Shown: one piece after another, positions 51,449-60,323 of the stretch
Position numbering within the stretch: position 1 is the first letter of the stretch
How the letters are laid out: each line of letters begins with the position of its first letter
Assembly: GCF_003355005.1 (NCBI RefSeq)
Contig: NZ_CP029985.1
Span: forward strand, 1,913,001 to 1,977,000
Source: Sphingomonas sp. FARSPH
GTDB taxonomy: Bacteria; Pseudomonadota; Alphaproteobacteria; Sphingomonadales; Sphingomonadaceae
Direction of reading: 5' to 3'
DNA: 64,000 bases
Position numbers and translations under genes: made by a program
Notes under the pieces: generated by a model
What the model saw: the letters and a program-made list of their open reading frames with translations, nothing else
Databases searched by the model: none
What the model was told of the DNA's origin: nothing

Positions 51449-53775
51449 GCGCGCGTGCGGCCGTTCGACGGCGGCCGGTCGGCAGGCGCGCGGCCATAGG
51501 CCTTGTCCGGCGTCGCGCTCATCGTGAAGCGCAGCGTGCCGCCTTTCACGAGGTCGGCATGGCGGATCCACGTCTTCCTCCACGGCCGCCCGTTCCACGC
51601 GACCGCGGTGACGTAGGGCGTGTCGGCGCGGTTGCCGGGCGCCTCGACCACCAGGCGCTTGCCGCCGGGCAGGCGCAATGTCACACGCTCGAACAGGGGC
51701 GATCCGAAGACGTAGACCGCCTCGACCGGGTCGACGGGGTAGAAACCGAGCGCGGACAGCACGAACCAGGCGCTCATCTGCCCGCAATCGTCGTTGCCGA
51801 TGACGCCGTCGGGGTCGTTCCGGTACATCTCGGTGCACAGGCGGCGGACCATCGCCTGCGTCTTCCAGGCCGCGCCGGCGTAGGCGTAGAGATAGGCGAC
51901 GTGATGGTCGGGCTCGTTGCCATGGGCATATTGGCCCACGAGGCCAGAGATATCGGGCGGCGCGTTCTTGGGCAGCGTCGAGGGCGCGGTGAACAGCGCG
52001 TCGAGCTTCGCCTCGAACGTCGCGTCGCCCCCCATATGGTCGATCAGGCCGTAGACGTCGTGCTGGTTGAGGAACGTCGCCTGCCAGCCGTTCGCCTCGG
52101 TATAGTCGCGCCACCACGGCTTTGGCATATGGCCGAGCTCGACGGGGTCGTAGGGCGTCCACCAGCTGCCGTCGGCGAAGCGCGGGCGCGCGAAGCCGAT
52201 GCGGCCGTCGATGACGTTGCGCCAGTTGCGCGACCGCGCGAGCAGGCGGTCCGCCTCCGCCGTCTTGCCGATCGCGCGCGCGATGTGCGCGGACGCCCAG
52301 TCGTCATAGGCATATTCCTGCGTCCGGCTGACGCTTTCCCAGAAGGCGTCGGCGGGGACATAGCCCTTGGCGTCGTAGAGGTCGCGGCCCTTGCTGTTGT
52401 CGAGGTCGGGGGCGGTAAAGTCGAAGGACCGCTTGGCGATCCCCGGCCAGGCGGCGGCATAATCGCCAGGTATGCCCTTCGCCTGCGCCTCGGCCAGAAC
52501 GGAGACGCCGTGCCAGCCGATCATGCACCCCGTCTCGACCCCCTGCAGCGGCCAGACCGGCGGGCCATAGGGGCTCTGCTGCGTCTGGCGGATCATGTCG
52601 GCGACGAGGCTCTGGACCCGCTCGGGTGCGATAATCGTCAGCAGCGGGTGGAGCGCGCGATACGTGTCCCACAGCGAGAGGGTGCTGTACGCGGCCTCCC
52701 CGCGGGGCAGCTGGTGGACCTTGCGGTCGAGCCCGACGTAGCGGCCGTCGACGTCACTGAACAATGTCGGCGCGAGCTGCGCGTGATAGAGCGCGGAGGC
52801 CATGATCGTGCGTTGGTCGGCGGTGCCGCCCTCGACGGTGATCGTGTCGAGCACATCCGCCCAGCGCGCGCGGGCGGCGCGGCGGATGCGGTCGAAATCC
52901 CAGTGCGGCGCCTCCGCGGCGAGGTTGGCGCGCGCGCCGGCGATGTCGACCGCGGAAATGCCGCAGCGCGCGAGGATCGGCGCCTTGCCCGCATCGTCAT
53001 AATGCAGCACCGCCTTCAGTCGCATGCCCGCGACACTGCGCGACCCCGCCGGCTGCGGCGCATCGCCGTCGCCGTAGAAGGTGATGCGGTCGGGCCGGCG
53101 CGACAGTTGCAACGCGAAATGGATGCGCCGCCCCTTCGCCCAGCGGTTGACGGTGCGCGCGCCGATGATCGTGCCTGCCGCGTCCACCGCCAGCGTCGCA
53201 TCGGTGATGAGCGGCGGCTGATCGCTCGAATCGAGGATCAGGTGCGACAGATCGATCAGGATATGCCCCGCCCCGGCGGGGAAGCTGTAGCGATGCCAGC
53301 CGGTGCGTTCGGTGACGGTGAGTTCGGCCGCGACGCCGCTTTCCAGCGAGACGCGATAATAGCCGGGCTCCGCCCGTTCGTCGCGGAAGCGCTGGCGATA
53401 GCCCTTGTCCGGGTCGTCGAGCGGGCCGGGGAGCAGCTGGACCGGGGCGTCTTTGGTTTTCTGGGCGGTGGGGACGAGCAGCACGTCGAGCATGTCACCG
53501 ACGCCGGTGCCCGACAGGTGCGTGTGGCTGAACCCCATGATCGAGCCGTCGCCGCTGTGATAGCCCGAGCAGGCGTCCCACCGCTCGACGTCGGTATCGG
53601 GGCCGAGCTGGACCATGCCGAACGGCAGGCTGGGGCCGGGATAGGTGTGGCCGTGGCCGCCGGTGCCGACGAACAGATTGGGCGGAATGGGGGCAGACGT
53701 TGCCGCAAAGACCGGCAGAGGGAGGGCCGCGGTCGCGGTGGAGGCGAGCAGGGCGCGGCGGGTGAGGCTGGTCAT
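51445..53775 (-). CDS. Alpha-mannosidase, GH92
   Basis: Calcium-dependent exo-alpha-mannosidase, probably releasing alpha-1,2 or alpha-1,3 mannose from N-glycans. The 776-residue protein starts with a twin-arginine leader (TRRALLASTATAALPLPVFA), then the N-terminal beta-sandwich (FVGTGGHGHTYPGPSLPFGM, about 35-55) and the (alpha/alpha)6 catalytic domain with GNDDCGQMSAWFVLSALGFY from about residue 660, the strongest GH92 signature. It is followed by the unassigned gene with a 4-base overlap and preceded by GH125 with a 34-base gap, the only non-overlapping junction among the enzymes. Confidence 0.95.
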   Translation of the reverse strand: MTSLTRRALLASTATAALPLPVFAATSAPIPPNLFVGTGGHGHTYPGPSLPFGMVQLGPDTDVERWDACSGYHSGDGSIMGFSHTHLSGTGVGDMLDVLLVPTAQKTKDAPVQLLPGPLDDPDKGYRQRFRDERAEPGYYRVSLESGVAAELTVTERTGWHRYSFPAGAGHILIDLSHLILDSSDQPPLITDATLAVDAAGTIIGARTVNRWAKGRRIHFALQLSRRPDRITFYGDGDAPQPAGSRSVAGMRLKAVLHYDDAGKAPILARCGISAVDIAGARANLAAEAPHWDFDRIRRAARARWADVLDTITVEGGTADQRTIMASALYHAQLAPTLFSDVDGRYVGLDRKVHQLPRGEAAYSTLSLWDTYRALHPLLTIIAPERVQSLVADMIRQTQQSPYGPPVWPLQGVETGCMIGWHGVSVLAEAQAKGIPGDYAAAWPGIAKRSFDFTAPDLDNSKGRDLYDAKGYVPADAFWESVSRTQEYAYDDWASAHIARAIGKTAEADRLLARSRNWRNVIDGRIGFARPRFADGSWWTPYDPVELGHMPKPWWRDYTEANGWQATFLNQHDVYGLIDHMGGDATFEAKLDALFTAPSTLPKNAPPDISGLVGQYAHGNEPDHHVAYLYAYAGAAWKTQAMVRRLCTEMYRNDPDGVIGNDDCGQMSAWFVLSALGFYPVDPVEAVYVFGSPLFERVTLRLPGGKRLVVEAPGNRADTPYVTAVAWNGRPWRKTWIRHADLVKGGTLRFTMSATPDKAYGRAPADRPPSNGRTRA

Positions 53776-53809
53776 ACGTGCGATCCCTTCGACGTGAACA
53801 TGGCCGTCA

Positions 53810-55231
53810 TCAGAACGTCTCCTTGAGCAGGGCCGGGCGTGTTTTCGCCAGATGCACGATTAGCTCGCCGAACAGGCCGTTGGCCCAGGCGAACCAGTTG
53901 CGGGTGAATTTGGCGGGATCGTCGCGGTCGAAGGTTTCGTGAATGAACCCGGTGCCCGCGTCGGTTTCGCGGATCGTCTCTAGGCACGTGCGGATCGTGC
54001 CGGCATCGCGCGTCGACAGCGCGCGCACGATCAGCGACATCGGCCAAATCTGCCCCCGTCCGACATGCGGGCCGCCGATCCCCTCGCCCGCGCGGCCGCG
54101 GAAGAACCAGGGGTTGGCGGTGCTCCATGCCGCATCCGCGCTGCGTCGCCACAGCGCATCGGCCGGATCGACGCAGCCGAGATAGGCGAGCCCGGACAGC
54201 GAGGGGACGTTGGCATCGTCCATGAACAGCGCGTTGCCATAGCCGTCGACCTCATAGGCCCAGACCTCCTGCCCGTCGGGCAGACGCATCGTGCCATGAC
54301 GGCGCAGCGCGGCTGCGACTTCGCCCGCGAGCAAGGTCGCCTCCTGCGCCAGCGCATCGTCCTGCCGTGCGGCGCGCGCGACGGTGGCGAGCTCGCCGAG
54401 CGCGGTGACCGCGAACAGATTGGCGGGGATCAGGAAGGGGTATAGGCAGGCATCGTCCGACGGACGGAAGCCCGATGCGATCAGGCCGACCGGGCGGACG
54501 GGGTTGCCGTGGCCCCACAGCAACGTCTCGGTCGGCTGCGGCGCGCTGCGGCGAAAGCTGTAGGGACCATCGCCTGTCATCCGCTGCTGCTCGCGGAACG
54601 TGCGGATGCTGGCGCGCGCCGCCTCTGCCCAGGTCGCGTCGAAGGGGCGTGGATCGTGCGTCGCCTGCCAATACTGATGCGCGAGCCGCATCGGATAGCA
54701 GAGCGAATCGACCTCCCATTTCCGCTCCGCGACGCCCGGCTTCATCACCGTCTCGTCCTTCAGCGCCCAGGGTAGATTGGTCGGCGCGGCCGGATCCTGC
54801 ATGAAAGCGTTGGCGTAGGGATCGATCAGGATCGAGCGCGCCTGCCGCGCGATCAGACCGCGAAACAGATCGGCGAGCTTCGGGTCCTCACTGACCAGAT
54901 GGAGGTACGGCTTCAGCTGCGCCGAGGAATCGCGCAGCCACAGGCACGGGATGTCGCCGGTGATGACGAAGGCGTCGGGCGCTCCGTCGACGACGCCCAT
55001 CCGTACTGTCGTGTCGAGCGTGTTGGGATAGCAATTGCCGAACATCCACGCGAGCTTCGGATCGGCGATCTGCTTCTGGATGCGCGCGATCTCGCGCTCG
55101 ACCGCGCGGCTGGTGAAGCGGCGGTCGGCGGGAGCGGGGCGTTTGCTCGGCAAAGCGGGACGGGCGGCGAGCGCGGGCGCGGCGGCGAGCGCCGCACCGG
55201 CGGCGATTAAGGTGCGGCGATCGATCGTCAT
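53810..55231 (-). CDS. Exo-alpha-1,6-mannosidase, GH125
   Basis: Metal-independent inverting mannosidase that removes alpha-1,6-linked mannose from N-glycan cores. The 473-residue protein has a twin-arginine leader (IDRRTLIAAGAALAAAPALA) and the (alpha/alpha)6 family signatures GDIPCLWLRDSSAQL (Asp101 region), DPYANAFMQDP, and the C-terminal GTGFIHETFDRDDPAKFTRN and NGLFGELI. The start at 55231 overlaps the GH3 stop as ATGA. Equivalent to NixJ of Xanthomonas by family and by its place between GH3 and GH92. Confidence 0.94.
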   Translation of the reverse strand: MTIDRRTLIAAGAALAAAPALAARPALPSKRPAPADRRFTSRAVEREIARIQKQIADPKLAWMFGNCYPNTLDTTVRMGVVDGAPDAFVITGDIPCLWLRDSSAQLKPYLHLVSEDPKLADLFRGLIARQARSILIDPYANAFMQDPAAPTNLPWALKDETVMKPGVAERKWEVDSLCYPMRLAHQYWQATHDPRPFDATWAEAARASIRTFREQQRMTGDGPYSFRRSAPQPTETLLWGHGNPVRPVGLIASGFRPSDDACLYPFLIPANLFAVTALGELATVARAARQDDALAQEATLLAGEVAAALRRHGTMRLPDGQEVWAYEVDGYGNALFMDDANVPSLSGLAYLGCVDPADALWRRSADAAWSTANPWFFRGRAGEGIGGPHVGRGQIWPMSLIVRALSTRDAGTIRTCLETIRETDAGTGFIHETFDRDDPAKFTRNWFAWANGLFGELIVHLAKTRPALLKETF

Positions 55232-57774
55232 TTCGGCAGCTCCATGTCGGCGCCGGTCACGGTTAAATCGTGCCACACGCCCGCGCCGTCGCCGGGCTGG
55301 CCGCCACCGACATACAGGCGGTATGCGCCCGGCACGACGTGGCGGCGACCGTCGCGGTCGACGATGCTGAGGTCACGCGGGTCGATCGCGAAGCGGACGC
55401 GCGTGCTACCGCCGCGCTTCACCGCGACGCGGCTGTAGCCGACGAGCTGGCGTTGCAGCACCGCCTCCGTCAGGCTTGGCGCCCCCGCGGGCGCGGGGGG
55501 CACCAGATAGGCCTGCACCACCTCCTCGCCGTCGCGCGCGCCCGTGTTGCGCACCGTCGCGGTTACGTTGAGCGTGTCGCCGGCGGCGATGCCGGTCGCC
55601 GCCTGCACCGGATCATAGGCGAAGCGCGTGTAGCTGAGGCCGTGGCCGAACCCCCACAAAGGCGTGCCGGTGAAGTAGCGATAGGTCCGCTCCTTCATCG
55701 CATAATCGACGAAGGCGGGCAGGTCGCTCGTCGCCTTGTAGAAGGTGACGGGCAGGCGGCCGGCCGGATTGGCGCGGCCGGCCAGCGTGTCGGCGATCGC
55801 GGTGCCGCCCGCCTGGCCGGGATACCAGGCGGCGAGGATGGCGTCGGCGTCGGCGGGGTCGACCGCGACCGCGCTGCCGCTGGTCAGGATCATGACGACG
55901 GGCTTGCCGGTCGCGCGGATCGCAGCGACCAAAGCGCGCTGCGGCGCAGGCAGCGCGATGTCGGTGCGGTCGCCGCCGACGAAGCCGGGGACGGAGACGC
56001 TGAGCGCCTCGCCCTCCAGGTCGGGGGACAGGCCCGCGACGATCACGGCGACGTCCGATGCCTGCGCGGCGGCGACCGCCTCCGCCAGCAACGGCGCGGC
56101 GGGCGGCATCCACGACAGGCGGAAGCTTTCGTCCTCGCTTTTATGGTCCAGGAGGATGTCGAGCGCTTGCGCGCTGCCGTCGCTGTCGAGTGTCAGCGCG
56201 ACGCGGCCCTTCGCCAGCGGGCCGTCGTGCAGCACGTGGCCGCCGATCGTCACGCGCACGGCGTCGTGCGTTGTGCAATCCTTCCAGCATTGCGCCTGGT
56301 CGAGGATCAGGCGGTACCGCCCCGCGGCGGGGGGCACGAATTCGCCGGTCCAATGCGCGACATAGCCGGTCGCGGGCACGCCCTTCGCCGGGGCGGCGCG
56401 GTTGAGGTCGAGGTCGATGCGGCGGACGTGGTCGGTGACGATGCCGGTGGCGGAGCGGTATTCGACCGACAGGCCGGGCCGGCCACCGCTGCGCAGCGCG
56501 GTCTCGGGGACGACGACCGCAGCGCCGTCGGCGAGCACCGATCCTTGCGCATAGCGGACGTTCGCCGCGCCGAACGCGGTGCGCAGCCCGCCGAGCGGGG
56601 TTACCGGCGCGGCGGCGGTGCCGTGGTAATTGCCCTGCAATACCCCGAGGTCGTCGGCATCCGCGCCGATCACCGCGATCCGCGTGCCGGGTTTCAGCGG
56701 CAGCAGGTCGTTCGTGTTCTGGAGCAGCACGATCGCCTTCCTCGCCGCTTCCAGCGCGAGCGCGCGATGCCCGGGCGTATCGACCTCGCTCGGTTTGATC
56801 CGCGCGTAGGGGCTGGCGCCGCCGAACGCGATGCCGAGCGTGCGGCGGGCGCGCAGGGCGCGGGCGAGCGCGGTGTCGACATCCGCCTGCGTGACGAGGC
56901 CACGGGCGAGCGCATCGGGCAGCGCGGCATAGGCGCTGCCGCAATTGAGATCGGTGCCGCCGCGCACCGCCGCCGCCGCCGCCGCCGCGCCGTCGAGGCG
57001 ATAATGGTGGAACAGGTGGATGTTGGCGACCGCGTCGCAATCCGACACGGTGAAGCCGGTGAAGTCCCAGTCGCGGCGCAGGCGATCGTTCATCAGCCAT
57101 GATGCCGCGCAGGCGGGCGTGCCGTGGATCGAATTGTACGCGCACATCAGCGATTGCGCGCGCCCTTCGGTGACGACGCGGCGGAAGGCGGGGAAGTAGG
57201 TCGCCTCCAGGTCGCGTGGCGATGGATCGACGTCGAAGCCGTCGCGCCCCGCCTCCGGCCCGCTGTGCACCGCGAAATGCTTGGGCGTGCCGATGACGCG
57301 CGGGTGCGCCGGATCGGGTCCCTGCAGCCCGCGGACGAAGGCGGTGCCGAGCGTGCCCGTCAGATACGGGTCCTCGCCATACGTCTCCTGCCCGCGGCCC
57401 CAGCGGGGATCGCGGAAGATGTTGATGTTAGGCGACCAGATCGTCAGCCCTTCGTAGATGCGCCGGTCCGCCGACGCCGGGCGGGCGTTGAACCGCGCGC
57501 GCGCCTCCGTCGACACGACCGTCCCCGCCGCCTCGAGCAGCGGCGCATCCCACGTCGCGGCCATGCCGATCGCCTGCGGAAAGACGGTGGCGACGCCGTT
57601 GCGGGCGAGGCCGTGCAGCCCCTCGTTCCACCAGTCGTAGGCGGGCAGGCCGGCTGCTCGATCGGCAGGGGCGGTGCTTTGCAGCTGCGCCGCCTTTTGC
57701 GCCGGGGTCATCGTCGCGATCGCTGCGGCGACGGGATCGCTCGCCTGCGCCGCAAGGAAGAGGGCGAGGATCAT
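55228..57774 (-). CDS. GH3 beta-glycosidase with PA14 insert (possible N-glycan beta-xylosidase)
   Basis: An 848-residue retaining beta-glycosidase. It has a GH3 N-terminal barrel with GTPKHFAVHSGPE and the nucleophile Asp245 in GFTVSDCDAV, the C-terminal sandwich, an inserted PA14-like domain (about 430-580) that can bind substrate, and a fibronectin-like end. GH3 with a PA14 insert includes beta-glucosidases, xylosidases and hexosaminidases. The context with GH92 and GH125 suggests the beta-1,2-xylosidase role of Xanthomonas NixI. The leader MILALFLAAQASD is very short and uncharged. Overlaps GH2 and GH125 by 4 bases each. Confidence 0.92.
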   Translation of the reverse strand: MILALFLAAQASDPVAAAIATMTPAQKAAQLQSTAPADRAAGLPAYDWWNEGLHGLARNGVATVFPQAIGMAATWDAPLLEAAGTVVSTEARARFNARPASADRRIYEGLTIWSPNINIFRDPRWGRGQETYGEDPYLTGTLGTAFVRGLQGPDPAHPRVIGTPKHFAVHSGPEAGRDGFDVDPSPRDLEATYFPAFRRVVTEGRAQSLMCAYNSIHGTPACAASWLMNDRLRRDWDFTGFTVSDCDAVANIHLFHHYRLDGAAAAAAAVRGGTDLNCGSAYAALPDALARGLVTQADVDTALARALRARRTLGIAFGGASPYARIKPSEVDTPGHRALALEAARKAIVLLQNTNDLLPLKPGTRIAVIGADADDLGVLQGNYHGTAAAPVTPLGGLRTAFGAANVRYAQGSVLADGAAVVVPETALRSGGRPGLSVEYRSATGIVTDHVRRIDLDLNRAAPAKGVPATGYVAHWTGEFVPPAAGRYRLILDQAQCWKDCTTHDAVRVTIGGHVLHDGPLAKGRVALTLDSDGSAQALDILLDHKSEDESFRLSWMPPAAPLLAEAVAAAQASDVAVIVAGLSPDLEGEALSVSVPGFVGGDRTDIALPAPQRALVAAIRATGKPVVMILTSGSAVAVDPADADAILAAWYPGQAGGTAIADTLAGRANPAGRLPVTFYKATSDLPAFVDYAMKERTYRYFTGTPLWGFGHGLSYTRFAYDPVQAATGIAAGDTLNVTATVRNTGARDGEEVVQAYLVPPAPAGAPSLTEAVLQRQLVGYSRVAVKRGGSTRVRFAIDPRDLSIVDRDGRRHVVPGAYRLYVGGGQPGDGAGVWHDLTVTGADMELPK

Positions 57775-60323
57775 CGTGCGAGCGTCCTTGGCGTCGGGGT
57801 AGGGCCGGTGATCGTGACGGTGCGGCTTTCGCCGGGCAACAGGTCGAAGCCGTTGTCCGACGCGCTGCCGCCCGCCGCGCCGAAATCGAGCATCACCGCG
57901 CGGGCGAGGTTGCGCGCGTTGATCGTCAGCGCGTCGCCCTGGCGGGTCAGCGTCAGGCCCGGATCGGGATAGGCCATGTCCTTCGGCGCCAGGCGCTCGA
58001 CCAGTTCGCGGCTGACGATGCGGTCGCCGACGCTGAGTTCTGCGACCGCGTAGCTCTTTGCAGGATCGGCGGTACCGAACAGGTCGGTGTCGGCCAGCTT
58101 GGCGACATCGGTGGCGGATAGCGGCGCAAGGCTGGCCGTCCCCTCGCGCGTCGCCAGCGTCGCGCCGGTCATGTCGCGAACGGTCACGCGCCATGTCGCG
58201 GGTAACGGCGTCGTCGCGTCGGAGACGAGCGCGATGCGCGTCGCGCCATCCTTGTGTTCGGCGACGATCGCCTGCGGTGCGTACATCCGCCGCGCCTCAT
58301 ACTGGAGCAGTTTCCAGCGGCCGAGATGATCGATGCTCGCCCAGGACACCGCAGGCCAGACGTCGTTGAGCTGCCAGAACAGCGAGCCCATCGTCACCGG
58401 GCGGCAGGCGCGGTGGTGGCGTGCGGCCATGCCGATCGCCTGCGCCTGGTTGACCTGCGTCAGATAAACGAAATCGGCGAAATCCTTGGCCGGGCGCAGT
58501 CGCTGGTCGAGATAGAGTTGCAGGCGCGCATTGCCTTCGCCCGCCAGGAACTTCTGATGCGCCTTCATCACCGGGCTGTCGGGGGTGAGGCCCTTCAGCG
58601 ATCCGGCGAAATCCCTGATCGTCTCCAGCGTCGGCATCGCCTGGAAGCCATATTCGCTCATGAAGCGCGGGCAGGCGTCGAGATAGCGTTCGACCGGCTT
58701 CGAGCCGGACCAGACGTCCCAGAAATGGCGGTCGCCGTTCGCGTCGGTATCTACCGGACCGTCGTAATCGGTCGAGGGTGAGCCGGGCATGTACGGCGTG
58801 CCGGGGCTGTTGCGCGTCACCGCGTCGCGCAGCACGCGGTCGAACAGCACCGCCATGCCGCTGCCGATCCGCTCCTGCATATCGGGGCCGACCGCGGTCT
58901 TGAATGCCTTGCGGTCGCTCCAATTCTCCCAGCCTGACAGCACTTCGTTGTTGCCCGTCCAGATGACGATCGAGGGATGATCGCCCAGCCGCGCGGTCTG
59001 TTCGTCCGCCTCGATCGCGACGTTTTGCCGATAGGCGAGGTCGGGGGGCGTCACCGCGCCGCCGAACATGAAATCCTGCCACACCATCAGGCCCATCCGG
59101 TCGGCCATGTCGTAGAAGGCGTCGTCGAGATAATAGCCGCCGCCCCACACGCGCACCATGTTCATGTTGGCGTCGCGCGCGCCGGTCAGCAGCTGCGCCA
59201 TCTCGCCCTGCTCGACGCGCGCGGGGAAGCTGTCGAACGGGATCAGGTTCGCGCCCTTGGCGAAGATCGGCACGCCGTTGACCGACAGTGCGAAGGCGCC
59301 GCCGGTGCGATCGAGCGCCACCGTGCGCAGACCGATCGAGCGCGTCGCGCTGTCGCCCGGCATCGTCGCGGCGACGGTATAAAGCGGCTGCGCGCCATAG
59401 CCGACGGGTTGCCAGCGTTGCGGCTGCGCGACCGTCAGCGGGATCGCGACGATGTTGGTGCCCGCGGCGAGCGCGACCTGGCGCTCGACGGTCTGGTTCG
59501 CGCCGTTCGGGCCGGTCAGCGCGACGCGCACCGTCTGCGTGCCCGCACGGTCGGCGACGAGCGACAGGCGGGCGGTCAGCCGCGCCTCGGCGTCGTTGAG
59601 ATCGTCCTGCGCGACCTGCAACCGGTCGATCCGCGCGGCGTCCCACGCCTCCAGCCGGACGGGGCGCCAGATGCCCATCGCGACGAGGCGCGGGCCCCAG
59701 TCCCAGCCGTATTGATACTTGGGCTTGCGGATATAGGGGCTGGTCTGCTTGCCCTTCGGCTCGTCGCCGAACGCGCTGTCATATTCGCCGGGCAGCGGGT
59801 TGTTCTCGGCCAGCACCATCGGTTGCAGCGTGCGGATCGGCGAGGCGATGCGCACGACGATCGCGTTGTCGCCCGCATGCAGCAACGCCCTGGCGTCGGC
59901 GCGCCAGCGGCGGTGCGCATTGTCCGCGGACAGCAGCCGCGTGCCGTTGACCCAGACGCTGGCAAAGGTGTCGAGCCCGTCGAAAACAAGGTCGAGGTGA
60001 TCGTGCGCCAGCATCGTCGGGGTGACCGACAGTGTCCGCCGAAACTGCCAGTCGGCCAGCCCGACCCACTGGATCGCGCCTTCGTTGGTGTCGATGAACG
60101 GATCGGGGACGCGGTGCGCGCGGATCAGGTCTTCCTGCACGCTGCCCGGCACGCGCGCCGGCAGCCAGCGCGCTTCCTTCGGATGCGCCTTGACCGCGGC
60201 CGTATCGGCGGGATCGATCCGCACCTGCCACGCGCCGTCCAGCGTCACCGTGTCACGCGGCGTGGCGATGGCGGGGCTCGCGACGCCGGCGAGCATCAGC
60301 GCGAGGACGAGGCCGCGGATCAT
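57771..60323 (-). CDS. Beta-mannosidase, GH2
   Basis: Cleaves the beta-1,4 mannose joined to the chitobiose core of N-glycans. The 850-residue protein has a Sec leader (MIRGLVLALMLAGVASPAIA), a GH2 sugar-binding domain (about 30-200; DTNEGAIQWVGLADWQFRRT), an immunoglobulin-like domain, the TIM barrel with acid/base Glu460 in WTGNNEVLSGWENW and nucleophile Glu557 in FMSEYGFQAMP, then C-terminal sandwiches. The QLNDVWPAVSWAS segment is typical of beta-mannosidases rather than galactosidases. Start at 60323 overlaps the GH20 stop as ATGA. Confidence 0.93.
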   Translation of the reverse strand: MIRGLVLALMLAGVASPAIATPRDTVTLDGAWQVRIDPADTAAVKAHPKEARWLPARVPGSVQEDLIRAHRVPDPFIDTNEGAIQWVGLADWQFRRTLSVTPTMLAHDHLDLVFDGLDTFASVWVNGTRLLSADNAHRRWRADARALLHAGDNAIVVRIASPIRTLQPMVLAENNPLPGEYDSAFGDEPKGKQTSPYIRKPKYQYGWDWGPRLVAMGIWRPVRLEAWDAARIDRLQVAQDDLNDAEARLTARLSLVADRAGTQTVRVALTGPNGANQTVERQVALAAGTNIVAIPLTVAQPQRWQPVGYGAQPLYTVAATMPGDSATRSIGLRTVALDRTGGAFALSVNGVPIFAKGANLIPFDSFPARVEQGEMAQLLTGARDANMNMVRVWGGGYYLDDAFYDMADRMGLMVWQDFMFGGAVTPPDLAYRQNVAIEADEQTARLGDHPSIVIWTGNNEVLSGWENWSDRKAFKTAVGPDMQERIGSGMAVLFDRVLRDAVTRNSPGTPYMPGSPSTDYDGPVDTDANGDRHFWDVWSGSKPVERYLDACPRFMSEYGFQAMPTLETIRDFAGSLKGLTPDSPVMKAHQKFLAGEGNARLQLYLDQRLRPAKDFADFVYLTQVNQAQAIGMAARHHRACRPVTMGSLFWQLNDVWPAVSWASIDHLGRWKLLQYEARRMYAPQAIVAEHKDGATRIALVSDATTPLPATWRVTVRDMTGATLATREGTASLAPLSATDVAKLADTDLFGTADPAKSYAVAELSVGDRIVSRELVERLAPKDMAYPDPGLTLTRQGDALTINARNLARAVMLDFGAAGGSASDNGFDLLPGESRTVTITGPTPTPRTLAR

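Noticed and set aside
51421..53826. 801-codon open frame on the plus strand across the GH92 gene
   Set aside because: Antisense shadow of a well-supported GH92 gene; composition is Arg/Gly/Asp-rich with no recognisable motif.
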